Origin: Paenibacillus physcomitrellae
Lineage (GTDB): Bacteria > Bacillota > Bacilli > Paenibacillales > Paenibacillaceae
DNA: 64,000 bases
Assembly: GCF_002240225.1 (NCBI RefSeq)
Contig: NZ_CP022584.1
Coordinates: 2,315,001-2,379,000, forward strand
Reading direction: 5' to 3'
The notes beneath the pieces are model-generated. The model searched no databases. It saw nothing but the letters and a program-made list of their open reading frames with translations, and was not told where the DNA came from. How positions within the stretch are numbered: the stretch's first letter is position 1; every line of letters begins with the position of its first letter. The position numbers were made by a program, and so were the translations under genes. Shown here in pieces: positions 1-10,140 of the stretch.

Positions 1-514
1 CCTCAGCACGGATATTTCTCTCCAACAGCTCCAAACGCCCCAAATGCTGAAGTCCTCGAACCACAGCCGCATAAGCGTCAAAGAAATGTCCATTCTGATT
101 CAAAGCTTTAGCTTCATGATAAAATCTCAGGAAGCGGGCAAACTCTTTAAATTTACGTTTCTCTCTTACTGTTTGTTCAAAGTCAATAATTTTCCCTCTC
201 AATTGTTCCAGTTCCTCCCGCTCGTCCCATATAATCTCACCCTGCAAAAAACAACTCAGCAGTTGGGCATTCTCGCCGGTCATGACCCAATTCTCCAGGT
301 CGCTGCTCGTTACATAAAGCAGCTGGTAATCAAGCATACCAATCTGAGCATGTTCGGGTTCAGGTTTGTGTTCCATATCTTTGCATACAATAAGAATTAA
401 ATAATCAAAGCCAAGCATAATAGCATCATGAATCCCATTTGCAGAGTGGCGGAAACCAACCGCTCCACAGGCATGCTGGCTCATTATTTCATCGTTAATA
501 AACAATGGTTTCAC
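1..514 (-). CDS. nucleotidyltransferase-like protein, YgxA family (3' end outside window)
   Basis: An open minus-strand frame of 171 codons runs off the left edge. It starts at GTG 514-512 behind a GGGAGGG Shine-Dalgarno. The visible product begins MKPLFINDEIMSQHACGAVG and holds acidic patches (MLGFDYLILIV, then DMEHKPEPEH) before a helical region. This resembles the YgxA-like nucleotidyltransferase-fold proteins that sit beside perR in Bacillus and Paenibacillus; perR lies about 2.3 kb away here. The substrate is unknown. The assignment rests on remembered family sequence and synteny, and the C-terminal half cannot be judged. Confidence 0.6.
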   Translation of the reverse strand, partial: MKPLFINDEIMSQHACGAVGFRHSANGIHDAIMLGFDYLILIVCKDMEHKPEPEHAQIGMLDYQLLYVTSSDLENWVMTGENAQLLSCFLQGEIIWDEREELEQLRGKIIDFEQTVREKRKFKEFARFLRFYHEAKALNQNGHFFDAYAAVVRGLQHLGRLELLERNIRAE

Positions 515-649
515 GGTACCCTCCCTAACGGTTTGGCGTCGCTACGTAAAACTATCGATACATAAAAATTCTACAGCCGGTGTCAGTTTCCTGCTTTTTC
601 TCTATGCCAATCTATCTTTCCTTAGGCCGCTGCTGCTATTTATGTCCAA

Positions 650-686
650 CAAAAAATGCGGGAGAAACGAATGTCGTTTCTCCCGC
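650..686 (-). terminator. rho-independent terminator of the GH18 gene
   Basis: Perfect 12-bp stem GCGGGAGAAACG with a 5-nt loop. On the minus strand it is followed by six T. It lies about 100 bp after the stop of the GH18 gene. Confidence 0.85.
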
Positions 687-783
687 AGGCGCTTGATACC
701 AGAAATGCTATCCATATATATAAACGAGACCGGAAATTGAAATTGAATACTTCATTCAACTCTCAACAAACTTAATGACCAGC

Positions 784-2502
784 TTAGTAGGCATTAACCT
801 GTCCGAGAACTTTCCAGGCATCAGCAGAACCAAAGCTTCTGGTCCAAGAGGCAATCCCGGCCAAACTCAGGCTTTTGACCAAAGCGACACGCTGTGATAA
901 GGAGTCCTCGTCTTCCAGCCATATTTTTTTGACTGCTCCATCTTCATTATATTGAACAAAGTTTTGTCCCGTATCAGCGGCCATTTTAGGTTTGAGTCCA
1001 TATTGTTGAATAATGCTCTGCGCCTTGCTCATACCGATCGCTTTGGAGCTGACCTTCGTCTTCCCGTCTTTGGTCGTTTCCGTCCAAACGCGCGTATAAA
1101 GCGGCACACCCAAAATCAGTTTGGAAGGCGGTACGGCATCTTCCGTCAGGATTTTATTCAGCGCGGCTTCCGTCCAAGGGAGAGAAGCTACCGAGCCTGC
1201 AACGGGACTAGCTGCCCAGTGCTCATCATAAGCCATGAGCGCCATATAGTCGATCAAGCCGCTCAAGGCACGGCGGTCAAGAAACTTCGACCAAAGCTCG
1301 CTGTCCGACTTTGGCGTCACATCCATAGAAACAATAAGTCCCTGCGCACGAGCCAAAGGTCTTAGCTCTCTCACAAACTGTGTGATATTGTCACCATCGG
1401 TTGTTTTAACATTTTCAAAATCAAGGTTGATGCCGTCCAAATCCAGCTGCTTCGCATAACCTACAAGCTGCTTGATCGCCTGTGTTCGAGTTTCAAATGT
1501 GGCAAAGGCAGCGGTCGTAAGCTCGGGACTAAAGCTGTTGCTGTACAAACCCCACACCTGCATCCCCTGGCTGTGGGCCCATTTTACATATTTAGCATCA
1601 CCCTTGCTGTTGACGTTTCCTTTCGCATCCGCTAGTTCAAACCAGGTCGGACTGACGACATTGATTCCCGGCAGGCTTCCAATGTTCTTAGGATTGGCCG
1701 GCACCTGGTAAACAGCTTCCCAAGTCATATTGATCCGCTTGCTCTGCCAGGTTTGTACGGCAGGAAGCACTTTGGGCTCCTGTTTCGGAACCTCGTCTTT
1801 CTCACCAGGTTTAACCAGTTTGGTACGGATGAACCCGGTATACCCGCTGTCTGTCTGGGCATAATACCAATCGCCTTCCCGGTTCAAAATTCGCACATGG
1901 GCTTCCGGCGGCACATCCGTCAAGATCGGCGAGTGAATGGAAGCTCCCAAACGAAGCGGTGAGGTTCTTCCCGCCTTATCGGGCTTGACCTCGGCATGTT
2001 GAATGCTTTCCCCCGGCATAAATACCCGGACTGCTCCCGATGGTTTGTCCTCTTCTACCTCAACCCCGTAAACCTGCTCAAGCAGATCGGCCGGTACATA
2101 AACCACTCCATCTTGCTCGGAAGGAGCGCTGTTCAAATTAAAAGCAGCATTATTCAGAGATCCCTGACGTTTGCCGATTTGCACGCGAACAAGCTTGTCC
2201 GCGGTCGCCAGGATTACCGATCCCGTCGTCTTCTCATAACGGACACCGTCGTCAATCTTAGCCTGAATGACCGGTAAAGGAAGGCTCAGCGAAGCGCCTG
2301 TACCCGCTGCGGAGTATCTTTCAACTTCATCCGCAAAAAAGATCGGCTTGTCCATTCCTTTCCACTCCGGATCAATGTGCGTGTGACTAGGGACAAAAAT
2401 CCGGTAGACTATATACGCTGATAACAAAAAAACAACCGCCAAGCCCAGCTTGCGCCACGGCTTCCTACTATTACGCCTACTCCATTTGTTTTTGCGGCTC
2501 AT
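784..2502 (-). CDS. membrane-anchored glycoside hydrolase family 18 protein with SH3 domain
   Basis: A 572-residue protein. Residues 1-18 are very basic and are followed by one membrane segment (about 19-36), so the rest should be extracellular. Residues about 70-165 resemble a copper-amine-oxidase-like N-terminal domain, about 180-232 an SH3 domain, and about 255-572 a GH18 barrel. The GH18 catalytic motif DGINLDFE is intact and includes the acid Glu. The order of domains resembles spore and cell-wall GH18 proteins of the YaaH/YvbX/YdhD type, so a peptidoglycan or chitin-like N-acetylglucosamine polymer is the likely substrate. The gene stands alone between two terminators, in the same direction as perR upstream. 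Confidence 0.85.
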   Translation of the reverse strand: MSRKNKWSRRNSRKPWRKLGLAVVFLLSAYIVYRIFVPSHTHIDPEWKGMDKPIFFADEVERYSAAGTGASLSLPLPVIQAKIDDGVRYEKTTGSVILATADKLVRVQIGKRQGSLNNAAFNLNSAPSEQDGVVYVPADLLEQVYGVEVEEDKPSGAVRVFMPGESIQHAEVKPDKAGRTSPLRLGASIHSPILTDVPPEAHVRILNREGDWYYAQTDSGYTGFIRTKLVKPGEKDEVPKQEPKVLPAVQTWQSKRINMTWEAVYQVPANPKNIGSLPGINVVSPTWFELADAKGNVNSKGDAKYVKWAHSQGMQVWGLYSNSFSPELTTAAFATFETRTQAIKQLVGYAKQLDLDGINLDFENVKTTDGDNITQFVRELRPLARAQGLIVSMDVTPKSDSELWSKFLDRRALSGLIDYMALMAYDEHWAASPVAGSVASLPWTEAALNKILTEDAVPPSKLILGVPLYTRVWTETTKDGKTKVSSKAIGMSKAQSIIQQYGLKPKMAADTGQNFVQYNEDGAVKKIWLEDEDSLSQRVALVKSLSLAGIASWTRSFGSADAWKVLGQVNAY

Positions 2503-2681
2503 CTTGTGCTACTACCTCCGTTATTGACGCTAAACATCCTAGCAAACTAGAGCGACTCTTGTAAAAGAAACAACTCTACTAATAGTTTATTCAGGTAATG
2601 TTACATGAATTCGTATTATTTTAAATTTATAAACTAGTTTAATTTCCGTTACTAGAATTGCCGTGCCTCTTAACTCTACAT

Positions 2682-2727
2682 AAAAAAGAAAGACGCGAAG
2701 AACTCCTACCGGGAATTCCGCACGTCC
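2682..2727 (-). terminator. terminator downstream of perR
   Basis: Imperfect hairpin (GACG/CGTC, GAA/TTC, TCC/GGGA pairs) that on the minus strand ends in a T-rich tract (TTTCTTTTTT). It lies about 50 bp past the perR stop. Confidence 0.6.
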
Positions 2728-2776
2728 TTGTTCAACATACCTGTAACCTATATACATTTAGAGTGTAAATTTATAA

Positions 2777-3205
2777 TTATTTATCTGACGCACATTCCTG
2801 ACAAACACCGTAAAGCTCCAGCCGGTGCCCGTAAACCTTAAACCCGGTCGCTTGTTCAGCGGTCTCCTCCACATCACGCAAAGAAGAATACATAAAGTCT
2901 TTGATCTTGCCGCATTGCTGACAGACTACATGATAATGGTCGGAAACGTCCGCGTCAAACCGACTGGAACTGTCGCCGTAGGTGAGTTCGCGTACCATGT
3001 TGGCTTCAATAAATACTTTAAGATTGTTATACACGGTAGCAACGCTCATATTAGGAAACTTCGGTGATAACGCGCGATATATCTCATCAGCCGTTGGATG
3101 CTCCATCGACTCCATTAAAAAAGAAAGTATAGCATGACGCTGCGGCGTGATGCGGACACCGTTTGTTTTCAGCTGCTCCAGGGCATGATGCACCTTTGTA
3201 GACAT
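2777..3205 (-). CDS. perR: peroxide-sensing repressor PerR (Fur family)
   Basis: The protein is very close to Bacillus PerR over its whole length. The N-terminal winged helix contains [12 protein letters not shown] and [12 protein letters not shown]. The regulatory metal-site residues are present: His in HPTADEIY, and Asp and His residues in [13 protein letters not shown]. The structural zinc cysteines are present as CQQC and CQEC. In the family, the Fe-bound protein is oxidised on its metal-ligand histidines by H2O2 and releases DNA. ATG 3205 is preferred because AAAGGCGGTGG lies 5 nt upstream; the GTG at 3214 would overlap that site. A sigma-A promoter lies upstream at 3261-3290. Confidence 0.95.
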   Translation of the reverse strand: MSTKVHHALEQLKTNGVRITPQRHAILSFLMESMEHPTADEIYRALSPKFPNMSVATVYNNLKVFIEANMVRELTYGDSSSRFDADVSDHYHVVCQQCGKIKDFMYSSLRDVEETAEQATGFKVYGHRLELYGVCQECASDK

Positions 3206-3260
3206 GATGTCCACCGCCTTTTTCGAAAAAATTTACAAAAGTTAAAATCGGATTAATTTT

Positions 3261-3290
3261 ATTGTACGTTTCCGTTAAATCTTTTGTCAA
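3261..3290 (-). promoter_or_regulatory. sigma-A promoter of perR
   Basis: Minus-strand TTGACA, 18-bp spacer, TACAAT. It ends about 55 bp before the perR start. No convincing PerR box was found over it. Confidence 0.6.
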
Positions 3291-3353
3291 CGCATAGCCA
3301 GGGATACAAAAGGCTCGAATTAACACGCCGTGCGGCATTTTGAATCCGAAAGA

Positions 3354-5216
3354 TTACTCCTGCGCAGGCAGCGGATCCAAAGCATTAATGGCCTCCTTAT
3401 ATATGAATACGTTGCTGTTGCCGTCCAAATTCACTTTGTATTCGCCGGTTCCCCATGTGCCCTTTATCGTTTTATTCTCAACCGGGAACGGCAGATTGGT
3501 TTCAATCCCGCCGTATCCGCTGGAACCTTCAAGCGTATAATCTGCCTGCTCCGGCAGCGTGATGTGAAGTTCACCTACTGCGCTGTAGACATTCCAATCT
3601 CCGCCAATGACATTGGATTCCACCCGGATCATACCGTTTAAGGTTTGAGCGTCCAGCTTTTTAGGAGCTTCCTCAATGTCCAGGTTACCGTTCTTTGTAT
3701 TAACGTCGATATCGCCTGACGTCGTTCTGACTGCAATATCGCCAACCAGCGTAGACAACTTCAACTTGCCCTGAATATTGTCGGCCGACAAATTCCCGCC
3801 TTGAGTGTTCATTGTAATGTCCCCCTGAAATCCGGATATATAACCGTCTCCGTTCAAGGTGGACGCTTTGAATTCGCCCTGCAGATTCCGGAGCTCTATT
3901 TTACCGTTCCCCGTCTCCAGCACAACATGATCGGCGGCCAGGTTCTTGACCAAGAGATTGCCATTCGTCGTCGTAACATTCATCGTTAAGCTTCGGTTAA
4001 ACGGAATCACTATGTTCATGTTGACTTTCGGGTGACGTTTGCCGGACTGTCCGTAACCAGCGTCTTTCACTACAAGGCCCAGCGTACTGTCGGCAGTCGC
4101 TTCTATATGAGTCTGCTCAGCAATGCTGGCCGCTTCCTGCAGATTTCCAGAATCCACATATACTTTATACTGCACTTGAACATTAAAAACAGCTTCTCTG
4201 CTAATCGTAATATTACCGTTAATGCCGTTGATGGACAGCTTGCGGGTCTCCGATGGAAGCGGAATTTCAAGTGCAGGTTTGGTTACGGAGTACCCTTTCT
4301 CCTCACTAAACTCCATGCTGGCCGCCGTTAAATCAAGGCTAACCTTCTGCCAAAGCTGCACGTAATGGTCCTGCTGGGTAATCGCAAATACCGAAACTGC
4401 TGCGGCCAGCGTCAGCAGCATCCCTCTTAAATCAAAACGGATGCGGCCCATTCCGGCTGTGCTTCGTTTGTTCCGAACCCGCAGCATATTAAAAATAGCT
4501 TCAAAACCAAGCAGGATCAGCAGAACCGGCCACCATCTCAGCAAAAGCAGCATGGCGTCCCTGTTTAAACTGAGATCGAGAATCAGCAATATGCCAACGC
4601 CTGCCGCGAACAACGACGCCGTCAGACGACCTGTTCGTCTGAACTTGCGCCGGTTTTCCCCCATGAACAGCAGAACTGCCGCCGCAAGAAAGAAACCAGC
4701 GACCGTATATCCGGCATAATTCTGAATAAAGCTGCTGAGCCACGCCGGCTGCTGTCGGAGCAGAAACAGGATCAATCCGCCGCCAATCAGCTGCGCTCCC
4801 ATACCAAGCCCCCGCCAGAAGGCCTGCGCTGCCGTACGCTTATGTCTTGCAGTCCCGCTGCGTCGTGCATTCCAGTAATCCGTCGACTGAAGCACGTCAT
4901 AAATGCTGTAGAAATAAATAACGGGTATCAAAATGGCTAGCAGAATCAATAATGGAACATTAATATGCATCCTTACGGATGAGAAATAAACCAGTGAGGC
5001 GGCATCGATCAAAATAAAATAGATAAGGGTTATCCCTTTGCCCAGCTGTCTTAAATAGAGATGACCCAAACCGGGGAAAAGAGCCGTGAGCAGCACCGAT
5101 ATCAGCTTGAGCTTGCGCCTTCGCGGCTTAAAGCCGACGGTTTTGGCCCCTCCGCCCGGTCCCTCCATCTTTTCCGTATGCCCGCTTCCGCCCTCCTGGA
5201 GAGTGTGATCTTTCAT
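3354..5216 (-). CDS. multi-TM protein with C-terminal DUF4097 beta-helix domain
   Basis: A membrane protein of about 620 residues. A short charged N-terminus is followed by a TM2-like hairpin (LFPGLGHLYLRQLGKG) and several more helices within roughly the first 300 residues. The last 330 residues are a repeating beta-rich domain (NGNITISREA, TTNGNLLVKNL, TKNGNLDIEE) typical of DUF4097 adhesin-like domains. Related proteins in Bacillota accompany envelope-stress systems of the LiaF/LiaG kind, which suggests envelope sensing; this is inference. I prefer ATG 5216 (AGGAG 11 nt upstream) over ATG 5249, which has no ribosome site. Confidence 0.7.
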   Translation of the reverse strand: MKDHTLQEGGSGHTEKMEGPGGGAKTVGFKPRRRKLKLISVLLTALFPGLGHLYLRQLGKGITLIYFILIDAASLVYFSSVRMHINVPLLILLAILIPVIYFYSIYDVLQSTDYWNARRSGTARHKRTAAQAFWRGLGMGAQLIGGGLILFLLRQQPAWLSSFIQNYAGYTVAGFFLAAAVLLFMGENRRKFRRTGRLTASLFAAGVGILLILDLSLNRDAMLLLLRWWPVLLILLGFEAIFNMLRVRNKRSTAGMGRIRFDLRGMLLTLAAAVSVFAITQQDHYVQLWQKVSLDLTAASMEFSEEKGYSVTKPALEIPLPSETRKLSINGINGNITISREAVFNVQVQYKVYVDSGNLQEAASIAEQTHIEATADSTLGLVVKDAGYGQSGKRHPKVNMNIVIPFNRSLTMNVTTTNGNLLVKNLAADHVVLETGNGKIELRNLQGEFKASTLNGDGYISGFQGDITMNTQGGNLSADNIQGKLKLSTLVGDIAVRTTSGDIDVNTKNGNLDIEEAPKKLDAQTLNGMIRVESNVIGGDWNVYSAVGELHITLPEQADYTLEGSSGYGGIETNLPFPVENKTIKGTWGTGEYKVNLDGNSNVFIYKEAINALDPLPAQE

Positions 5217-5310
5217 GCTGTACTCAACTCCTATGTTTGGCCTTGCCATAAGGTTATAATACCCGATTTTACAATAGACCGTAACCAGCTTCAGAAAGCC
5301 AGCATATACG

Positions 5311-5354
5311 AAAAAGATGAAACCTCCTTAGATCCGCAAGGAATCAAAGGAGGT
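5311..5354 (-). terminator. terminator downstream of the UbiA/MenA-like gene
   Basis: Stem ACCTCCTT...AAGGAGGT extended by GATTCC/GGATC, with a 4-nt loop. It is followed on the minus strand by TTTCATCTTTTTC. Confidence 0.6.
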
Positions 5355-5424
5355 CATGTCAATAAGGATTGGATTAGCTAATTGCTGTTCACCGAATGAT
5401 TCGGCCCGCAGGCTTATGAATCGA

Positions 5425-6342
5425 TCAAATCAGGCTTTCAAGCAGCAGAGCCACCGACATGATGATCCCGCACCACATCGAAGCTTTCAGCGAAGCGCCC
5501 ATCAGCGGCAAGTAGGCCACGGAAGGATTTTGCGCGGCAAGTCCCCGGTAAACCCGGTAAAGCGGCAGCACCGATAACAAGGCCACTACAGCGTAAAACG
5601 GAAGTACGCCGGCGAAGATGCAGACCAGCAGTAACACATAAGCCATCAGGGTCATCACTCGGGAAAGCACAAGCGCTTTCTGTTCGCCCCATACGACGAC
5701 CAAGGTCCGTTTGCCTACCTCCCGATCGCTCTGCCAATGCAGAAAATGATGGTTAAACAGCAGCAGCGTTGTCAAAATTCCGACCGGCAGGGACAGCAAT
5801 ACGGAGCGCAAGCTGAACTCCCCGGTCTGTACAAAATAAGAGCCGGCAACCGGCATGATGCCGAAGGCGAATAAGATCGCCACTTCGCTGTAGCCTTTTC
5901 CCCGGTAACCGAACCGAAGCGGCGGCGCCACGTAGAAGTATGCGATAAGCGCTCCTACCACAACGAAATAAAGCAGCTCCCAGCCGCTGAACACACAAAG
6001 CAATACGCCGCAGACGACGGCGAAAGCGAGGAAAAGCCAGGTAAGCGCCGCGAAAGCTTTTTCCGATACAATGCCGCCAGTCAGCAGCCCTGAATGGGTG
6101 GAAACCAGATCCGAGTTCTGCTGGGCCGCCGTATCCGTCCCGTTGCGGTAATCCCACAGATCATTAATCATATTGGAAAACAGATGGGCCGCTCCCGCCC
6201 CCAGAAACGCAAGAATAAATAAAACCGGATGAAACTCCTTCTCCCATACATAAGCTGCAGCCGTTCCCAGAACGACGGGAACCAGCATCACGGGAAGTGA
6301 GTAAAACCGGGTAGCTTTAAGAAATAACTGCCATTTGCTCAT
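5425..6342 (-). CDS. UbiA-family prenyltransferase, probably MenA-type
   Basis: An integral membrane protein with about eight helices. It carries both Asp-rich motifs of the UbiA superfamily: NDLWDYRNGTD near residue 68 and DREVGKRTL near residue 205. These bind the Mg-diphosphate of the prenyl donor. The family joins an isoprenoid chain to an aromatic ring; in menaquinone-using Bacillota the usual member is 1,4-dihydroxy-2-naphthoate prenyltransferase (MenA). No other men gene is nearby, so the substrate is inferred. Start at ATG 6342: GAGGTGG lies just upstream, whereas ATG 6363 has no ribosome site. Confidence 0.75.
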   Translation of the reverse strand: MSKWQLFLKATRFYSLPVMLVPVVLGTAAAYVWEKEFHPVLFILAFLGAGAAHLFSNMINDLWDYRNGTDTAAQQNSDLVSTHSGLLTGGIVSEKAFAALTWLFLAFAVVCGVLLCVFSGWELLYFVVVGALIAYFYVAPPLRFGYRGKGYSEVAILFAFGIMPVAGSYFVQTGEFSLRSVLLSLPVGILTTLLLFNHHFLHWQSDREVGKRTLVVVWGEQKALVLSRVMTLMAYVLLLVCIFAGVLPFYAVVALLSVLPLYRVYRGLAAQNPSVAYLPLMGASLKASMWCGIIMSVALLLESLI

Positions 6343-6475
6343 AGCCACCTCAGGTGCCTCCATTCTGATCTAAATTAAAATAATCACAATATATGATTAT
6401 ACAACATGCCTGAGGATCTGGAACACGTAAAGGTTCTTCAAACTCATCCAGCTACTGGAAAAGCAAACACTTGAA

Positions 6476-6509
6476 CAAAAAAGTGCCCCCGCTGATGCGG
6501 AGACACTTA
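6476..6509 (-). terminator. terminator of the gatCAB operon
   Basis: Hairpin AAGTGCCCCCGC / GCGGAGACACTT with loop TGAT. On the minus strand it is followed by six T. It lies about 160 bp past gatB. Confidence 0.75.
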
Positions 6510-6539
6510 AATTGCTGCTTATGGTTTCAGTTTGCTCTG

Positions 6540-6660
6540 AGAGCGGCTTGCGAAGATGGCTTTTATAAAGCCGATTGCAAACGGGCTTGCGAATGCCCCT
6601 CGTGAAAGCCGATTATAAGAGCCACTTGTCAAAGCCCTTTGTTAAAGCCGCCTTGAAAAA
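6540..6660. repeat. degenerate tandem repeat between gatB and its terminator
   Basis: On the minus strand the motif GGCTTT recurs every 13-15 bp with drift (for example GGCGGCTTTAACAAA, GGGCTTTGACAAGT, GGCTTTCACGAGG). No open frame is preserved. This fills most of the gap between gatB and the hairpin at 6476-6509. Confidence 0.5.
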
Positions 6661-6668
6661 TACAAAGC

Positions 6669-8111
6669 TTACGCTTCTTTCAAGGCTTCAACCAGCAGTT
6701 TGTTGGCCAGGGCAGGGTTGGCTTTGCCTTTGCTTTGTTTCATGACTTGACCGACCAGGAAGCCGATCGCCTTCTCCTTGCCGGCTTTATAATCCGCTAC
6801 CGAAGCCGGATTGGCGGCAATGACCTCTTGAACGATTGCCAAAATAGCGCCTTCGTCGCTGATTTGCACGAGTCCCTGCTCCTCGACGATCTGCTGCGGC
6901 AGCTTGCCGCTCTGCAGCATTTCTTTGAAGACCGTCTTGGCGATCTTGGAGCTGATCGTACCTTTCTCGATCAGGCCGATCATTTCGCCAAGACCTTGAC
7001 CGGTCAGTTTGACGTCAGCCAGCTCAAGGTTATTGCTGTTCAGGTAGCCGAGCAGGTCGCCCATGATCCAGTTTGATACGGCCTTGGCGTCCGATGTGGA
7101 CTGCAGGCTGCTTTCGAACAGATCAGCCAGCGGCTTGGACGAGGTAATGACGCCGGCATCGTAGTCCGGCAGGCCAAGCTCCGAGGTGTAGCGGGTTTTG
7201 CGCGCATCCGGCAGCTCCGGAATGGAAGCGCGGATCCGTTCCTTCCACTCGGCATCGATATGCAGCGTGACCAGGTCCGGGTCCGGGAAATACCGGTAGT
7301 CATGCGCTTCTTCTTTGCTGCGCATGGTCAGCGTTTTGCCCTGGGCTTCGTCCCAGCGGCGCGTCTCCTGCACGACTTGTCCGCCTTCGTCCAGGATTTC
7401 TGCCTGGCGGAGCTGTTCGTACTCCAGGCCGCGCTGTACGCCGCGGAAGGAGTTCATATTTTTCAGCTCGGCTTTGGTGCCAAGCTCCTTCTGGCCGTGC
7501 GGGCGAAGGCTGATGTTCGCGTCGCAGCGCAGCGAGCCTTCCTCCATCTTCACATCGGAGACATCGCAGTACTGCATGATGGCGCGCAGCTTCTCCAGAT
7601 AAGCGCGGGCTTCTTCCGGCGAGGAGATGTCCGGCTCGGACACGATCTCAACAAGCGGCGTGCCGACGCGGTTGAAGTCGACCAGTGAAGCGTAACCGCC
7701 GTCCACGTGCGTCAGCTTGCCGGCGTCTTCCTCCAAATGCAGGCGGGTAATGCCGATGCGTTTGGTTTTGCCGTCCACTTCAATGTCGATATACCCGTTC
7801 AGGCCGATCGGCTGATCAAACTGGGAAATCTGATAAGCTTTCGGCGAATCGGGATAGAAATAGTTTTTCCGGTCAAATTTGCTGACGTCACCGATTTCGC
7901 AGTTCAGGGCCATGGCGGCTTTCATCGCATAATCGACGGCCTGACGGTTCAGCACCGGCAGAACGCCGGGGTGGCCAAGACAGACCGGACAGGTATGGCT
8001 GTTGGGCGGCGCGCCGAATTCGGTGGAGCATCCGCAGAAGATTTTACTCTTCGTATGCAGCTCCACGTGCACTTCCAGCCCGATGACAGTTTCATATTTG
8101 GATGTTGACAT
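6669..8111 (-). CDS. gatB: aspartyl/glutamyl-tRNA(Asn/Gln) amidotransferase subunit B
   Basis: 480 residues, the usual GatB length. It begins [13 protein letters not shown] and contains the zinc-site cysteines ([13 protein letters not shown]). The C-terminal Yqey-like tRNA-binding tail ends in [17 protein letters not shown]. GatB binds misacylated Glu-tRNA(Gln) or Asp-tRNA(Asn), activates the side chain with ATP and accepts ammonia from GatA. ATG 8111 has GGAGGTTCTT directly upstream. It is the last gene of gatC-gatA-gatB, 18 bp after gatA. Confidence 0.97.
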   Translation of the reverse strand: MSTSKYETVIGLEVHVELHTKSKIFCGCSTEFGAPPNSHTCPVCLGHPGVLPVLNRQAVDYAMKAAMALNCEIGDVSKFDRKNYFYPDSPKAYQISQFDQPIGLNGYIDIEVDGKTKRIGITRLHLEEDAGKLTHVDGGYASLVDFNRVGTPLVEIVSEPDISSPEEARAYLEKLRAIMQYCDVSDVKMEEGSLRCDANISLRPHGQKELGTKAELKNMNSFRGVQRGLEYEQLRQAEILDEGGQVVQETRRWDEAQGKTLTMRSKEEAHDYRYFPDPDLVTLHIDAEWKERIRASIPELPDARKTRYTSELGLPDYDAGVITSSKPLADLFESSLQSTSDAKAVSNWIMGDLLGYLNSNNLELADVKLTGQGLGEMIGLIEKGTISSKIAKTVFKEMLQSGKLPQQIVEEQGLVQISDEGAILAIVQEVIAANPASVADYKAGKEKAIGFLVGQVMKQSKGKANPALANKLLVEALKEA

Positions 8112-8129
8112 AAGAACCTCCTACTCCAC

Positions 8130-9581
8130 TTAAAGCGACGGGCGCCGCTTATGGTGCTCCGTATGAATTTCAAAGGCATGCGCGGTGCGCAGCACTGTGC
8201 TTTCGTCGAACGCTTTGCCGATGATTTGCAGGCCGACAGGCAGTCCGTCCGCGAAACCGCAAGGCACGCTGATGGCAGGAACCCCAGCCAAGCTGACCGG
8301 AATGGTCAGGATGTCGTTCAGATACATCGTGAGCGGGTCGTCTACCTGGGAGCCGATCGGGAAAGCCGTCGTCGGGGCTGTAGGCCCGATGATGACGTCG
8401 AATTTTTCAAACGTTTGGTCAAAATCCTGCTTGATCAGCGTACGGACTTTCTGTGCTTTCAAATAATAAGCGTCATAGTAACCCGAGCTGAGCGCATAGG
8501 TCCCGAGCATAATCCGGCGTTTCACTTCCGGACCAAAGCCTTGGCTTCTGGACTCGTGATACAGCTCCAGCAGGTTGCTGCTGTCGGCGCGAACGCCGTA
8601 TCTGACCCCGTCGAACCGGGACAGGTTGGAGGAAGCTTCAGAGGAAGCCAGCAAATAATAAGCGGCCACCGCGTATTCCGTATGCGGCAGGGAAACCTCC
8701 TCCCAAGTTGCGCCAAGGGATTCAAGTGTCTTAAGCGCGTCCATGACGGAGGCTTTAACCTTCGGATCTACGCCGTCCAGATATTCCTTCGGCACGGCAA
8801 TGCGAAGGCCTTTCACGTCTCCGGTGAGCGCGCTGACAAAGTCAGGCAAATCGACATTAGCGGACGTTGAATCTTTAGTGTCATAACCGGCGATGGCCTG
8901 CAGGACGTACGCTGCGTCTTCGACGTTTTTGGTGATCGGACCGATTTGGTCCAGAGAGGACGCAAACGCGACAAGCCCAAAACGGGAAACGCGGCCGTAT
9001 GTAGGCTTGAGTCCAACTACACCGCAGTAGGATGCCGGCTGACGGATCGAACCGCCTGTATCGGAGCCCAATGTGAAATAAGCTTGTCCGGATGCTACGG
9101 CCGCTGCGGAACCGCCGCTGCTGCCGCCGGGAACACGCGTCAAATCCCAAGGGTTGCGGGTCACCTGGAAGCTGGAATTCTCGTTGGAGCCGCCCATGGC
9201 GAACTCGTCCATGTTCAGCTTGCCGACCGTAACGGCGTCAGCTGCTTTCAGCTTGGACACGACGGTTGCGTCGTAAATCGGGTCGTAATTTTTGAGGAAT
9301 TGGCTCGCACAGGTCGTGCGCAAACCTTCGGTCACCATGTTGTCCTTAATTCCGACAGGCAGACCGAACAATAGGCCGCGCGCTTCGCCTTTGACCAGCT
9401 TCTCATCCAGCTTGGCTGCGGTTTGTCTGGCATTCTCTTCATTTAAAGTGAGGTATGCCTGGACACGCTCGTCCCGTTCTTTAATTGCGGAGAAAGCCTC
9501 TCCAACCAGATCGGCCACGGACAGTTCCTTGCCGTGAAGCCGGTCATGGAGCTCCTGGAGCCTTAAATCAAATAACGTCAA
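8130..9581 (-). CDS. gatA: aspartyl/glutamyl-tRNA amidotransferase subunit A (glutaminase)
   Basis: 483 residues with the amidase-signature catalytic triad: Lys in LPVGIKDNM, Ser in [12 protein letters not shown], and the nucleophile region [15 protein letters not shown]. It releases ammonia from glutamine for transamidation on GatB. The start codon is TTG at 9581, fixed by AGGAGGG 8-9 nt upstream; no ATG fits. It is the middle gene of the operon, 53 bp after gatC. Confidence 0.97.
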   Translation of the reverse strand: MTLFDLRLQELHDRLHGKELSVADLVGEAFSAIKERDERVQAYLTLNEENARQTAAKLDEKLVKGEARGLLFGLPVGIKDNMVTEGLRTTCASQFLKNYDPIYDATVVSKLKAADAVTVGKLNMDEFAMGGSNENSSFQVTRNPWDLTRVPGGSSGGSAAAVASGQAYFTLGSDTGGSIRQPASYCGVVGLKPTYGRVSRFGLVAFASSLDQIGPITKNVEDAAYVLQAIAGYDTKDSTSANVDLPDFVSALTGDVKGLRIAVPKEYLDGVDPKVKASVMDALKTLESLGATWEEVSLPHTEYAVAAYYLLASSEASSNLSRFDGVRYGVRADSSNLLELYHESRSQGFGPEVKRRIMLGTYALSSGYYDAYYLKAQKVRTLIKQDFDQTFEKFDVIIGPTAPTTAFPIGSQVDDPLTMYLNDILTIPVSLAGVPAISVPCGFADGLPVGLQIIGKAFDESTVLRTAHAFEIHTEHHKRRPSL

Positions 9582-9634
9582 TGCCTTTCCCTCCTAATAT
9601 CTGATGACTGCTGCTTTGCCAAGGCGCTGCATAT

Positions 9635-9922
9635 CTATTCCAGTACGGCTGGCACCTTAAATTGTCCGTCTTCTTCCTCCGGCGCATTGCGGAATACCTT
9701 TTCCGCCGGAAGACTTTCCTGGACCACGTCGTCACGCATAACGTTGCTGAGATGCAGCACGTGGGTGGTCGGTTGCACATTTTCCGTATCCAGTTCGTTT
9801 AACTTCTCCGCATATTGTAAAATCGCGTTCAGCTGTTCCGTGAACTTCTCCTGCTCTTCATTCGTCAGATTTAGACGGGCCAGCTTGGCAACATGCTGGA
9901 CGTCTTTAGCCTGAATAGACAT
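9635..9922 (-). CDS. gatC: aspartyl/glutamyl-tRNA amidotransferase subunit C
   Basis: 95 residues matching GatC, which wraps around and stabilises GatA and GatB. Typical segments are [18 protein letters not shown] at the N-terminus and [10 protein letters not shown] in the middle. It is the first gene of the operon. ATG 9922 follows GAAAGGGG. A sigma-A promoter with a perfect -10 lies 65-93 bp upstream. Confidence 0.95.
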   Translation of the reverse strand: MSIQAKDVQHVAKLARLNLTNEEQEKFTEQLNAILQYAEKLNELDTENVQPTTHVLHLSNVMRDDVVQESLPAEKVFRNAPEEEDGQFKVPAVLE

Positions 9923-9986
9923 ATAGGCCGCCCCTTTCGTTTTTTGCGTAATAAACTCATTCTATCAGACCTTAAGACTGTTTAAA

Positions 9987-10015
9987 ATTATATTGCAGAA
10001 AAAACCGCAATTCAA
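9987..10015 (-). promoter_or_regulatory. sigma-A promoter of gatCAB
   Basis: Minus-strand TTGAAT, 17-bp spacer, TATAAT. The -10 is perfect. A second weaker pair (TTTAAA, 16 bp, TAGAAT) follows closer to gatC. Confidence 0.6.
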
Positions 10016-10140
10016 TCCGGTAAAGCGAAAGAGTACCGGGATAAATTAAGTCGGTGAGCGTATAGCAACGGCATTAGAGGATACAAGCGGGGCCGGAACC
10101 GGGCAATGAAGACAGGGAACATAAGATGCGATGGGCATAA

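Noticed and set aside
3206-3353. PerR box over the perR promoter
   Set aside because: The A/T-rich dyad near 3245-3262 does not fit TTATAAT-N-ATTATAA at enough positions.
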